This document shows, in pieces, positions 54,711 through 62,456 of a stretch of 64,000 bases of DNA. Under the pieces are notes generated by a model. The model worked only from the letters and a program-made list of their open reading frames with translations, was not told the origin of the DNA and did not search any database. This DNA is from Aldehydirespirator sp965221605 (GTDB taxonomy: Bacteria; Actinomycetota; Acidimicrobiia; Acidimicrobiales; Aldehydirespiratoraceae). How positions within the stretch are numbered: the stretch's first letter is position 1; every line of letters starts with the position of its first letter. Position numbers and translations under genes: made by a program. The stretch is from NCBI GenBank assembly GCA_965221605.1, contig CBDCSK010000013.1, forward strand, positions 124,001 through 188,000. Reading direction: 5' to 3'.

Positions 54711-54776
54711 CGTTCCAAGATCCGGCCCGAATCGTTCCAAGAATCACACCAAATCGTTCCAAGCGGCGATCCAACG
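54711..54776 (+). repeat. Three-unit 22-bp direct repeat (CGTTCCAAG)
   Basis: CGTTCCAAG starts at 54711, 54733 and 54755, exactly 22 bp apart, with mostly unrelated spacers that twice end in AAT. It sits between the leftward hypothetical gene (starting at 54656) and the Xre/RES pair (starting at 55054). The remaining bases to 55053 hold no gene. Confidence 0.8.
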
Positions 54777-55053
54777 CCTTGCATAACCCCAGGTCAGTGC
54801 CTACACATCCATTTCGCACATACCCCACGAGGGCGGGGGGTGCGCGGTCATCTGCGCGAATATCGCAGAACCGACCGCATTTTGGCGTACTGAGGCTAGC
54901 CGCTAGCTACTGAGAGGGCCTTGGGCGCGTGTTGGCGCTCAGCGGGTGTGGCGGCTTCAACCGGCTACGCGATTGCGGCGTCTGAGGCAACCACTGGGTC
55001 ACGCATAGGCAACTTTATTGTGATTGCTTATTGGTTGCGTTAGGTTTGGGCTC

Positions 55054-55815
55054 GTGGTGGCGTTCGAGGACTTGCTGGAGGGGGATCTGGCCGACTCGTC
55101 GGAGACCGCCTGCGAGTTGCTTCCCGACGTGGTGGCCGCGCTGGACCATCTGATGCCGCGCTTGACCAGCTCGGCGGACCGCACGACCGTGCGGCGCTAC
55201 TACGTCTTCACCTCCATCGCCGCACGGACGCTGACCGAACTGCCCGCTCGCCACCCCGAGGCCCGACCGGCGCCGACCGTCGTGTTCGGCCTGCTGCGGC
55301 GATGCTCGCTTGAAGCCCCCTGGGTCGCTCCGTCCTGTGACGGGAAGGGCGCGCTCACCGTCTTCGTCGACCGCTTGCGAGGGTACGCGGCAGGGCTGCC
55401 CCAAGAATGCTCGATGGCAGGCCGCAACATAGACGAGCACCGCTTCTCCTGGTTCGCCAAGGTCATGGCCGCCGTCGAGCACGAACAGCGCAACGCCTCG
55501 CCCCTGCGGCGGGCCATGTCGACGCTGGACCTGTCGAGCAGCGACATCGCAGATCTCATGGGCGTCAAGCGCCAAGCGGTCGAGAAGTGGCTGCTCGCAG
55601 GGCCGCCTGCTGATCGCATCGCCAAGATCGGCGCGCTGGCGGAGATCGCCGACATCCTCAGCTACCGGCTGCGTGACGGGATGGCGGCGGTGGTCGTGCG
55701 CCGCAGCGCCGACGCCTACAAAGGGCGCAGCATGCTCAAGGTGATCGCCGACGACGACCACGAGTGGCTGCTGCGGTCCGTCCGGGACAGCTTCGACTAC
55801 ACCCGCATCGCCTAG
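55054..55815 (+). CDS. Xre-like antitoxin of a RES toxin-antitoxin pair
   Basis: About 253 residues from a GTG at 55054; a TTG at 55024 is possible. The C-terminal half has a helix-turn-helix (LDLSSSDIADLMGVKRQAVE) followed by IAKIGALAEIADILSYRL, the pattern of Xre/DUF2384-type antitoxins. The N-terminal half is a helical region not usual in short antitoxins. It lies 3 bp before the RES gene, so the pair is co-transcribed. It probably neutralises the toxin and represses the operon. Confidence 0.82.
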   Translation: MVAFEDLLEGDLADSSETACELLPDVVAALDHLMPRLTSSADRTTVRRYYVFTSIAARTLTELPARHPEARPAPTVVFGLLRRCSLEAPWVAPSCDGKGALTVFVDRLRGYAAGLPQECSMAGRNIDEHRFSWFAKVMAAVEHEQRNASPLRRAMSTLDLSSSDIADLMGVKRQAVEKWLLAGPPADRIAKIGALAEIADILSYRLRDGMAAVVVRRSADAYKGRSMLKVIADDDHEWLLRSVRDSFDYTRIA

Positions 55816-55818
55816 GCG

Positions 55819-56325
55819 ATGAGGACCGTCCCCATCGAGGGCACCTACTGCCGCGTCGCCGACCCGGAATGGGCCGACCCGCTCGACCCGTCGTATGCCG
55901 CCGCCCAGGGGCAGCGCTGGAACCCGCCGGGGATGGAGTGCCTGTACCTGAACCGAGACGAGGCCACCGCCCGGGCCAACGTCGCTCGCCTCTACTCGGG
56001 GCTGGCCTACGGCCCAGAAGACCTCGATCCCACCACCGCGCCCGTGCTGGTGGAGGTCATAATCCCCGACGGGCAGGCCGCCGACGCCTACAGCGACGAC
56101 GGGCTCGCATCCCTCGACCTGCCTCACACCTACCCCCATGACACCGACGGCCGTCCCCTCCCGCACCAGGACTGCCAGCGCATCGGTGCACAGGTCTTCG
56201 AGGCCGGCCTGGACGGTGTCGACTACCGGTCCGCCGCTCCCGGCGGCGACCGTGAGCTGGCGTGGTTCCCGCGCGGCGCTGCCGGACAACAGACGTCGAG
56301 GCGCTCCTTCGCCGACTGGTGGTGA
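55819..56325 (+). CDS. RES-domain toxin
   Basis: 168 residues. YCRVADPEWADP and GQRWNPPGMECLYLNRDEAT contain the conserved Arg and Glu of the RES domain. The third conserved region is near DYRSAAPGGDRELAWFP. RES toxins degrade NAD+ or modify targets with it. Length fits (about 150-170). Confidence 0.86.
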   Translation: MRTVPIEGTYCRVADPEWADPLDPSYAAAQGQRWNPPGMECLYLNRDEATARANVARLYSGLAYGPEDLDPTTAPVLVEVIIPDGQAADAYSDDGLASLDLPHTYPHDTDGRPLPHQDCQRIGAQVFEAGLDGVDYRSAAPGGDRELAWFPRGAAGQQTSRRSFADWW

Positions 56326-56390
56326 CGCCTCACCGTCCCCCGACGGCAACCAGCGAGCGCCCATCAACCGGTCTTCGGGTTGCCGGCCAG

Positions 56391-56440
56391 AATATTTTCA
56401 GTAGTTGTGCTCGATTTTCGAGCTTGAGTGCTGAAATATC
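56391..56440. repeat. Imperfect palindrome with CAGTAGTTGTGCTCG, copy 1
   Basis: The left part carries TTTCAGTAGTTGTGCTCGA and the right part CGAGCTTGAGTGCTGAAATA. The centre CTCGATTTTCGAG is a clean short stem. TCAGTAGTTGTGCTCGA and CTGAAATATCGC recur in the same orientation at 56861-56910, on the other side of the flavin oxidoreductase remnant. Confidence 0.75.
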
Positions 56441-56478
56441 GCGGCGGCCGCGGCGCGAGGGCGCCCGCCCGGCGACGG

Positions 56479-56837
56479 CTAGGCGATTTTGTGGAATCGG
56501 GAGCCGTGGAGGATGCTGCCGTAGAAGTTGAACGACCGCTTGGCTGCGGGATCATCGAAGGGGTAGTCGGCGCCGAGCTGGGTCGCAGCGGCCAGCCCGG
56601 TCACGAAGCAGGTCTCCTGGCTGTTGATCAGCGTGTGGGCGCCGCAGTGCCAGGTCCGCCGCCTTCCCTGGACGAAATGGCGTTGCCGCCGATCTGGTCG
56701 GACGACTCGTAGAGCCGGATGTCGAAGCGGTCGGGGTGACGGTTCAGCGCCCACGCAGCCCCGAGCCCGGAGACCCCCCCACCGACGATCGCGACCCGCC
56801 GCGGCCCCGGCCGTCGGCTCTTGGCGACGCGTAACAC
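56479..56837 (-). pseudogene. Internally deleted FAD/NAD(P) amine-oxidase-like gene
   Basis: The N-terminal part (56837 to about 56660) reads RRVAIVGGGVSGLGAAWALN, then RLYESSDQIGGNA, an FAD-binding Rossmann start. The C-terminal part (to 56479) reads WHCGAHTLINSQETCFVTGL, then AAATQLGADYPF, the FAD-domain end of the same family. Between them some 300 codons are missing and the two parts lie in different frames. It is a deletion remnant. Confidence 0.82.
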
Positions 56838-56860
56838 CTGACATCACGAAAACTCCACCG

Positions 56861-56909
56861 GATATCTCAGTAGTTGTGCTCGAAATATGAGCGCAACTAC
56901 TGAAATATC
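56861..56909. repeat. Long palindrome with CAGTAGTTGTGCTC, copy 2
   Basis: The left arm GATATCTCAGTAGTTGTGCT and the right arm GCGCAACTACTGAAATATC pair at all but two positions. It lies 24 bp upstream of the oxidoreductase remnant's start on the minus strand and 25 bp beyond the stop of the Cache-like gene. Operator or dispersed palindromic repeat. Confidence 0.8.
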
Positions 56910-56934
56910 GCCCGGGACGGAGTGGGGTGGAGCG

Positions 56935-57477
56935 TTAGCGGATGCCTTCGTACCAGCCGGCCCCGAAGAGGAGGTCGCCGCGCCGGACGACCCAGGTGTG
57001 CTTGGGGGCGTCCTCGCGGGTCACGGGGTGCGTGAACAGGTACGACACCCACTGGCCGGCTCCGCCGTCGACGGTCCGGGCGAAGGCGGCGCCGTAGTCG
57101 TAGCCGCTGGCGTCGATGCGCTCACGGGTCGTCTCCACGAACTCGGGGCGGTTGGAGTTGGCGACCGTGTACAGCGCGCCGTCGCGGTCTTCGAGCACGA
57201 AGACGTACCAGGACCCGTCGAGCGCCTCGGGGCCGTTGTAGTGCTCGAGCGTCGCTTCGGCGCCGTCGCGTTCGTAGCGGTCGACCGCTTCCTCGACCAG
57301 CCAGATGGCGTAGGCCGGAGCGTTGGTCTTCGACGGCGCCTCGCTATCGCCGCCAAGGGCGACGATGCCCACAAAAAGCGCAACCACCGCAACGACAACT
57401 CCAATGGCCGCCAACACCAACGCCACAACAGCAGTACGCCCACCCGACACGCCCCAAAGCCTACCCACCACCCCCAC
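56935..57477 (-). CDS. Membrane-anchored Cache-like sensor-domain protein
   Basis: 180 residues; GTG starts at 57477 or 57450. One membrane helix (TAVVALVLAAIGVVVAVVAL) then a periplasmic domain with AIWLVEEAVDRYERDGAEAT, YVFVLEDRDGALYTVA, GQWVSYLFTHP and KHTWVVRRGDLLFGAGWYE. These follow the single-Cache pattern of ligand-binding sensors. No output domain is attached, so it may act with a partner encoded elsewhere. Confidence 0.75.
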   Translation of the reverse strand: MGVVGRLWGVSGGRTAVVALVLAAIGVVVAVVALFVGIVALGGDSEAPSKTNAPAYAIWLVEEAVDRYERDGAEATLEHYNGPEALDGSWYVFVLEDRDGALYTVANSNRPEFVETTRERIDASGYDYGAAFARTVDGGAGQWVSYLFTHPVTREDAPKHTWVVRRGDLLFGAGWYEGIR

Positions 57478-57637
57478 CTACCCACCCCCAGAGGCCATTG
57501 GACGACATGGGTATGTCGTCTCACCAAACCCAACGTCTCCTGGCTGGCACCCACCACCCCTCGACTGCTGACACGCCCGGAGCCTTCCCGCTGCTTGGCG
57601 GAAAGGGTGCAGAGGGACAGCGGCGAATCGAGGCAAG

Positions 57638-57907
57638 TCCCGACGCACACTGGGCACCGACCTTTCCAACCCTCGCATCGTCAACACCCTGGCCGACTGC
57701 TGGCACGCCACCCGCCACATGACCGTACCCCAGTATCGTGACGGCGAATGCGAGGTTCGCCAGATGTGGGACGCCGCGGTCTGCGCTGCTCTCGACTGGG
57801 ACGAAGACGAGATCATCGCCCTCCGCAAGCTGCTTCACGAAGAACCCCACGTCCGCGGCCTCGGCTACGGACAGTACGCCGACGAGGCGGACGAGCGGCA
57901 GGAATAG
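57638..57907 (+). pseudogene. C-terminal remnant of a larger gene, possibly methyltransferase-like
   Basis: The frame reads LGTDLSNPRIVNTLADCWHA, then VRQMWDAAVCAALDWDEDEI, then LLHEEPHVRGLGYGQYADE before the stop. It looks like the coherent end of a longer protein; an ATG at 57719 would give only 62 residues. Upstream no continuation is visible. The VRGLGYGQYADE ending recalled DNA methyltransferase C-termini, but this is not secure. Confidence 0.45.
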
Positions 57908-58068
57908 GCAGCGAGACCACTGTAGGGCACCCTGTCCGCTGTCGCGACCCATCTGACGGCTGATGTCATTGGCACCGTCCGGGGAGGCCCCATCGTGGAG
58001 TCCTCAACGGAGACTGCGAGACGAGTAGGGTGCCTCACCCCGACGACCACCGAGCGCGGAGGCCGTGA

Positions 58069-58836
58069 ATGGCGAAGTTCCTGACCACGACGGGAGTGTC
58101 CTACGAGTTGGAGGAACTGATCCGAGGAGCAGAGGAGCGCCTGGTGCTGATTAGTCCCTTCTTGCGCGTGAATCAACGCATCCGAGATCTGCTGGCCGAC
58201 AAGGACCGTCTGAAGATCGACACTCGGGTCGTTTACGGCAAGAGCGAGTTGTCCCCGAAGCAGAGCGAATGGCTGTCGTCCACACCGTCGATCCGAACGA
58301 GCTACTGCGCCAACCTCCACGCCAAGTGTTACATGAGCGAGAAGAAGGCGCTCCTGACCTCGATGAATCTCTACGAGTTCTCGCAAGTCAACAACATCGA
58401 GATGGGTGTTCTCGTGGACCGAGACGAGGACGGCCCGCTGTACGACGCGATCTATGCGGAAGCGCAGACCATCCTGCGCGGCAGCGAGGAGCACCGCCCA
58501 GGCTCCCCGAAGCACCAACCACGATCAGATCGCAATGCGGGGAACGCCAACAGCAGAGGTCAGACACGACGAACTCAGCAGCGCGCCAGCAAGCCGTCAC
58601 CAGCGACCGACACGCTGGGCGGGTATTGCATCCGCTGCCGTGGCGAGCTGGCAGCCGCCCCGCTCAAACCGTACTGCCCTGCCTGCTACAAGTCGTGGGC
58701 GCGCTACAAGAACAAGGCATACAAGGAGAAGCACTGCCACCTGTGCGGCAAGAACCACAGCGCGACACTTGAGCATCCGGCGTGTCGCTCATGCTTCAAG
58801 AAACACCGAGCCTCCCTGACGTTTCCCTCCGATTGA
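58069..58836 (+). CDS. Phospholipase D-family nuclease-like protein with C-terminal zinc ribbons
   Basis: 255 residues; GCGGAGG precedes the ATG. The N-terminal domain has RLVLISPFLRVNQRI and the single PLD motif NLHAKCYMSEKKALLTSMN (H84, K86, N100). One HKD motif per chain suggests a dimeric enzyme. A basic linker follows, then two zinc-ribbon-like cysteine sets (187/190/203/206 and 223/226/239/242). The fusion suggests nucleic-acid binding. It stands alone between gene remnants in the island, consistent with a defence or DNA-processing role that is not proven. Confidence 0.82.
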   Translation: MAKFLTTTGVSYELEELIRGAEERLVLISPFLRVNQRIRDLLADKDRLKIDTRVVYGKSELSPKQSEWLSSTPSIRTSYCANLHAKCYMSEKKALLTSMNLYEFSQVNNIEMGVLVDRDEDGPLYDAIYAEAQTILRGSEEHRPGSPKHQPRSDRNAGNANSRGQTRRTQQRASKPSPATDTLGGYCIRCRGELAAAPLKPYCPACYKSWARYKNKAYKEKHCHLCGKNHSATLEHPACRSCFKKHRASLTFPSD

Positions 58837-58954
58837 TCGGATAGCGCGAACCCCTCGACGGGTGCCGAAAGCGTGCCAGGATTCCGAGAAAAGCGTGCCA
58901 AACCATCCACATGCCGGGCCGCTGACCTGCGGGAACGCGAATCGCGCATCCCCC

Positions 58955-58987
58955 ACGAGAGCGGGGTATGGGCGGAATCTAGTGCGG
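58955..58987 (+). repeat. 33-bp dispersed repeat, copy 2
   Basis: 31 of 33 bases match 39293-39325. Here CATCCCCC on the left and GGGGTATG on the right can pair. It lies 49 bp before the SLH-protein start. A short related piece, ACGAGGGCGGGG, is at 54827. Confidence 0.7.
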
Positions 58988-59036
58988 GCGCAGCTGGCCG
59001 GGATCCCAGCGGATAGCGGCGTCCTAGGCTCGTCGC

Positions 59037-60611
59037 ATGTTCGCCGCCCGCATCCGGTGCCTTGTTGCGCTTGTGGCGGCGGCTGTCTTGTCGGCCGGAA
59101 TCCCCCCAGCCGTGGCGACTGAGACCAGCGGAGCTCGATTCAGTGACGTGGCCGACGACGCTGGGTACGCGCCGCATGTCGCCCATATCGCTGCGCTCGG
59201 CGTCACCATGGGGTACCCCGACGGCACGTTCCAGCCCGATCAGCCGATCACGCGGGCCCACACCGCGGTCTTCATCGTGCGCGCATTGGGACTCACACCG
59301 TCCGGGAGCCCGGTTGGACGTTTCGACGATGTCTCGGCCAGCGCCTCGTACGCATCCTCCGTCGAACTGGTCGCAGAGCGTGGCATAACCATCGGGTGCA
59401 ACTCCAGCGGCACCATGTTCTGCCCCCATGCTCCCGTCACCAGAGCGCAGGCGGCGCTCTACCTGGTGCAAGCATTCGGGCTGCCGAGAGCCGGCGGCGA
59501 CGGGGCCACCTTCTCGGATCCGGGCACCGATCATCCCGCCCACGAAGCCATCGAGGCCCTCAACGCGGCCGGCATCACCGGTGGCTGCGATTCCGAGCCG
59601 GCACGTTTCTGCGGATCGCGGCCCGTCTCGCGGGCTGAGATGGCGGTGTTCCTCAGTCGGGCATTGCACCACCTCGAAGACTCGGCGGCTTCGACCGCCG
59701 AGGCAACCCCATTGCCGGACGGTTGCCGCCAACTGTTCGACACTGCGCTGGTCGAACGGATCGTCGAGGCGCACCCCGGCGCCCGGTTCACCGCAGCCGT
59801 CCACGACCACCGCAACGGCTGCGAGTACCACCTGCACCCCGACCAGGAACTCACCACGGCCAGTGTGATCAAGGCCCAAGTCTTGGCCGGAGTGTTGCTC
59901 GCTGCCCAGGACGCGGGCCGCTCCCTCAGTGAGTCCGAGGCTGCCGATGTCGAGCTGATGATGCACTACAGCCACAACCGGCCGCCTACATCACGGCTGT
60001 ACGTGCAGGTCGGCGGAGCACAGGGCATGGAAGCGCTCGACCAGCGCTTCGGAATTGCGGGCACCAGCCACACCGCCTGGTACGGCGGAACCCTGTCGAC
60101 CGCCGAGGATCGGACACGGCTGGTGGAGCAGTTGCTCATCGGCGGCGGTCCGCTGCGGGAGGCGTCGGTGCGCATCGCCTGGGAGTGGATGTCGAACGTG
60201 AGCGCGGCGCAGAGCTGGGGCGTGACAGCGGGCCTTCCGCCCGCCTATCAGGCCGCGCTCAAGAACGGCTTCTATCCGCTGCGGGGCGGCGGCTGGCAAG
60301 CGGGGACCACCGGCGTGGTGCGCGACCCCGCCGGTGGCTTCTACGCCATGACGGTCATGACCGACAACAATCCCAACGAGGCCTCAGGCATCGCGCTCGT
60401 CGAGAAGATCGCGCGCCACATCAACGCAGCGCTCACCGTCGGCCTGCCCGCGGAGCGCGCCGTCGAGCTAGTCAGTTGCATCGAGTCGCCGGCGGGATCG
60501 TCCTGGACGGCGGCGGCCCGTCTGCTCGGCGATGCGGACGCGGTCAGGCTCAGACGTCTCAACGGCGGCGAGGCCGCGGTCCTCGCCGGCCAGCGCGTCT
60601 GTTGGCCCTAG
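59037..60611 (+). CDS. Secreted SLH-domain protein fused to a class A beta-lactamase-like serine hydrolase
   Basis: 524 residues. A signal peptide (CLVALVAAAVLSAGIPPAVA) is followed by three SLH-like repeats (about 34-85, 95-145, 158-210), such as YPDGTFQPDQPITRAHTAVF. The C-terminal domain has SVIK (Ser276, Lys279), YSHN (312-314) and KNG in ALKNGF, matching the SxxK, SxN and KTG positions of class A beta-lactamases. It could be a cell-wall-anchored peptidase or lactamase-like enzyme. Glu166-type deacylation could not be located, so beta-lactam hydrolysis is uncertain. Confidence 0.85.
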   Translation: MFAARIRCLVALVAAAVLSAGIPPAVATETSGARFSDVADDAGYAPHVAHIAALGVTMGYPDGTFQPDQPITRAHTAVFIVRALGLTPSGSPVGRFDDVSASASYASSVELVAERGITIGCNSSGTMFCPHAPVTRAQAALYLVQAFGLPRAGGDGATFSDPGTDHPAHEAIEALNAAGITGGCDSEPARFCGSRPVSRAEMAVFLSRALHHLEDSAASTAEATPLPDGCRQLFDTALVERIVEAHPGARFTAAVHDHRNGCEYHLHPDQELTTASVIKAQVLAGVLLAAQDAGRSLSESEAADVELMMHYSHNRPPTSRLYVQVGGAQGMEALDQRFGIAGTSHTAWYGGTLSTAEDRTRLVEQLLIGGGPLREASVRIAWEWMSNVSAAQSWGVTAGLPPAYQAALKNGFYPLRGGGWQAGTTGVVRDPAGGFYAMTVMTDNNPNEASGIALVEKIARHINAALTVGLPAERAVELVSCIESPAGSSWTAAARLLGDADAVRLRRLNGGEAAVLAGQRVCWP

Positions 60612-60655
60612 AGGCGAGCGGATAGACCCACCCCGGAGTCCATAATCCTCGTAAC

Positions 60656-60724
60656 TTGGAGTGCCAGATATCGGGAAAGTGGAGTGTAAAATACCCGTTA
60701 AGTGGAGTGCAAGCATGGCCGGGA
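60656..60724 (+). repeat. Three-unit 23-bp direct repeat (GTGGAGTG) before DUF4143 gene
   Basis: TTGGAGTG, GTGGAGTG and GTGGAGTG start at 60656, 60679 and 60702, exactly 23 bp apart. Units 1 and 2 also share ATA and CCGG/CGGG-type positions. The third unit ends at the ribosome-binding site of the gene starting at 60731. Confidence 0.85.
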
Positions 60725-60730
60725 GAGACG

Positions 60731-62005
60731 ATGAACGAAACGCCTGATCCGAGGTACCTGGACCGTGTCGTCGACTCCGAGGTGGCCGAGGCGCTGGCCT
60801 CCGCGCCCGCGGTGCTCGTCGAGGGTCCGCGCGGCTGCGGCAAGACTTGGACGGGCCGACGCTTCTCCCGAAGCGAGGTGGTCCTGGACGAGTCGGAGGA
60901 GATGCGCCTGGCCGCGAGCGTGGATCCGGGGTCGATACTGGATGGTCCCGAGCCCCGGCTGCTCGACGAGTGGCAGTTGGTGCGTGGCATCTGGAATCCG
61001 ATGCGCCACACCTGCGACCGGCGGGGCGGGTTCGGACACTTCGTCCTCACCGGATCGCAGAACCCGCCCGACGACATCACCGAGCACTCCGGCGCGGGGC
61101 GGGTGGCCCGCGTGCGAATGAGGCCCATGTCGTTGTGGGAGTCGGGCGACTCGACCGGGGAGGTGTCCCTCGCCTCTCTGTGGGCGGGCGGCCGCTGCCG
61201 GGCGGCGGATGCCGGGCGGACCATCGCAGGCGTCGCCGACCTGATCTGCAGGGGCGGATGGCCCCGCATGATCAACATGGCTCCCGCGGTGGCGCAAACG
61301 CGCCTGCGCGACTACTTGGACGACATTGCCCGCACCGACATGTCACGGGTGGCGGGAGTGAGGCGAGACCCCGGCCTGGCTGGGCGCCTGCTGGCGTCCT
61401 TGGCCCGCAACGAGGCCACCGCGGCCTCCCAGGCGACGATCCGGTCCGACCTGACCGAGCACGGGGCGGGACCGCCGGCCCGCTCGACGCTGCGCGCCTA
61501 CCTCGACGAGTTGGCTCGCCTGTTCGTGATCGAGCCGCTGCCCGCCTGGACTGTCCATCTCCGCTCGTCGGCCCGGCTGCGCAAGACCCCCAAGCGCTAC
61601 TTCGTCGACCCTGCGCTGGCCGTGGCCGCGCTGGGTTCGTCCGCGGCATGGCTTCGCAGCGACCTGGCGGCCATGGGCCTGCTGTTCGAGTCGATGGCCC
61701 TGCGCGACCTGCGGGTGTATGCCCAGTCCATCGGCGCACGCGTCTACTACTACGGCGACGACTCCAACCTGGAGGCCGACACGGTGCTGGAGGGGCTGGA
61801 CGGCCAGTGGGCGGCGGTGGAGGTCAAGTTGGGCGGCGCCCCGGCCATCACTGCGGCGATGGACTCGCTCCGCGCCGTGCGCGACCGGGTGGACCCCAAA
61901 CAGCGGGGGGAGCCGGCACGCCTGCTGGTGATCACCGCGTTCGGCCCCGGCTACCAGACCGGCGACGGGATCGCGGTGGTGCCCCTCACCGCCCTCAGAC
62001 CTTGA
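60731..62005 (+). CDS. AAA_14/DUF4143 ATPase (second copy type)
   Basis: 424 residues from the ATG at 60731, with GGGAGAG upstream; an earlier ATG lies inside the repeats and is less likely. Walker A is VEGPRGCGKTWTGRRF, Walker B reads PRLLDEWQL, and HFVLTGSQNPPDD is the sensor block. DUF4143 features include RYFVDPALAVAALG and LEADTVLE...WAAVEVKLGG, with a possible nuclease-like Asp/Glu/Lys set. It is clearly divergent from the ATPase at 21668. Single gene. Confidence 0.9.
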   Translation: MNETPDPRYLDRVVDSEVAEALASAPAVLVEGPRGCGKTWTGRRFSRSEVVLDESEEMRLAASVDPGSILDGPEPRLLDEWQLVRGIWNPMRHTCDRRGGFGHFVLTGSQNPPDDITEHSGAGRVARVRMRPMSLWESGDSTGEVSLASLWAGGRCRAADAGRTIAGVADLICRGGWPRMINMAPAVAQTRLRDYLDDIARTDMSRVAGVRRDPGLAGRLLASLARNEATAASQATIRSDLTEHGAGPPARSTLRAYLDELARLFVIEPLPAWTVHLRSSARLRKTPKRYFVDPALAVAALGSSAAWLRSDLAAMGLLFESMALRDLRVYAQSIGARVYYYGDDSNLEADTVLEGLDGQWAAVEVKLGGAPAITAAMDSLRAVRDRVDPKQRGEPARLLVITAFGPGYQTGDGIAVVPLTALRP

Positions 62006-62195
62006 CGCAACCCCGCCTGCCCCATCAGCACGCACCACGCCGAGGCCGGGCGCACGAGCAGAGCGAGGACGCCGGACCGGGCGCGTGCTGACGCTCTCGC
62101 ACAGCAGGGATGCCTACCGACGATGCCGCCGAGACTCCCGCTCGGGTGACGCAAGCGTGAGCAACCAGCGGTATCGGTCAGTTTTGCATGTAAAG

Positions 62196-62211
62196 TAGCG
62201 CTTTAGCGCTA
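62196..62211. promoter_or_regulatory. vapBC operator-like palindrome
   Basis: TAGCGCT-TT-AGCGCTA is a perfect palindrome 11 bp before the GTG of the antitoxin gene. Type II antitoxins of this kind usually bind such sites to repress their operon. Confidence 0.7.
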
Positions 62212-62222
62212 GCCTTGGGCAG

Positions 62223-62456
62223 GTGGCGACCATCCAGGTTCGGGACATCTCTGAGGACGCCTATGAGGTCATCCGGCGCCGAGCCCGTGCCGCCGGCCAG
62301 TCGATCCAGGCCTACATGAAGCGCCGCATAGAGCGAATGGCCAGCGAACCCGACGACGAGGAGCTCTTCTCAGACCTCGAGCGCTTCGTCGAGGCCCACG
62401 GGATCCGGCTCGACATCGAAGCGCTGCTGGCGGACCTCGACGCCGACCGCCGGTGA
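62223..62456 (+). CDS. VapB/FitA-like antitoxin
   Basis: 77 residues from a GTG. IQVRDISEDAYEVIRRRARA, then SIQAYMKRRIERMA, is a ribbon-helix-helix of the FitA/VapB type. The acidic C-terminus should wrap the toxin. Overlaps the toxin gene (GTGA). Confidence 0.88.
   Translation: MATIQVRDISEDAYEVIRRRARAAGQSIQAYMKRRIERMASEPDDEELFSDLERFVEAHGIRLDIEALLADLDADRR

Noticed and set aside
60656..60730. Upstream ATG as start of the DUF4143 gene
   Set aside because: The extra 25 residues only translate the 23-bp repeats; the ATG at 60731 has a good ribosome-binding site.
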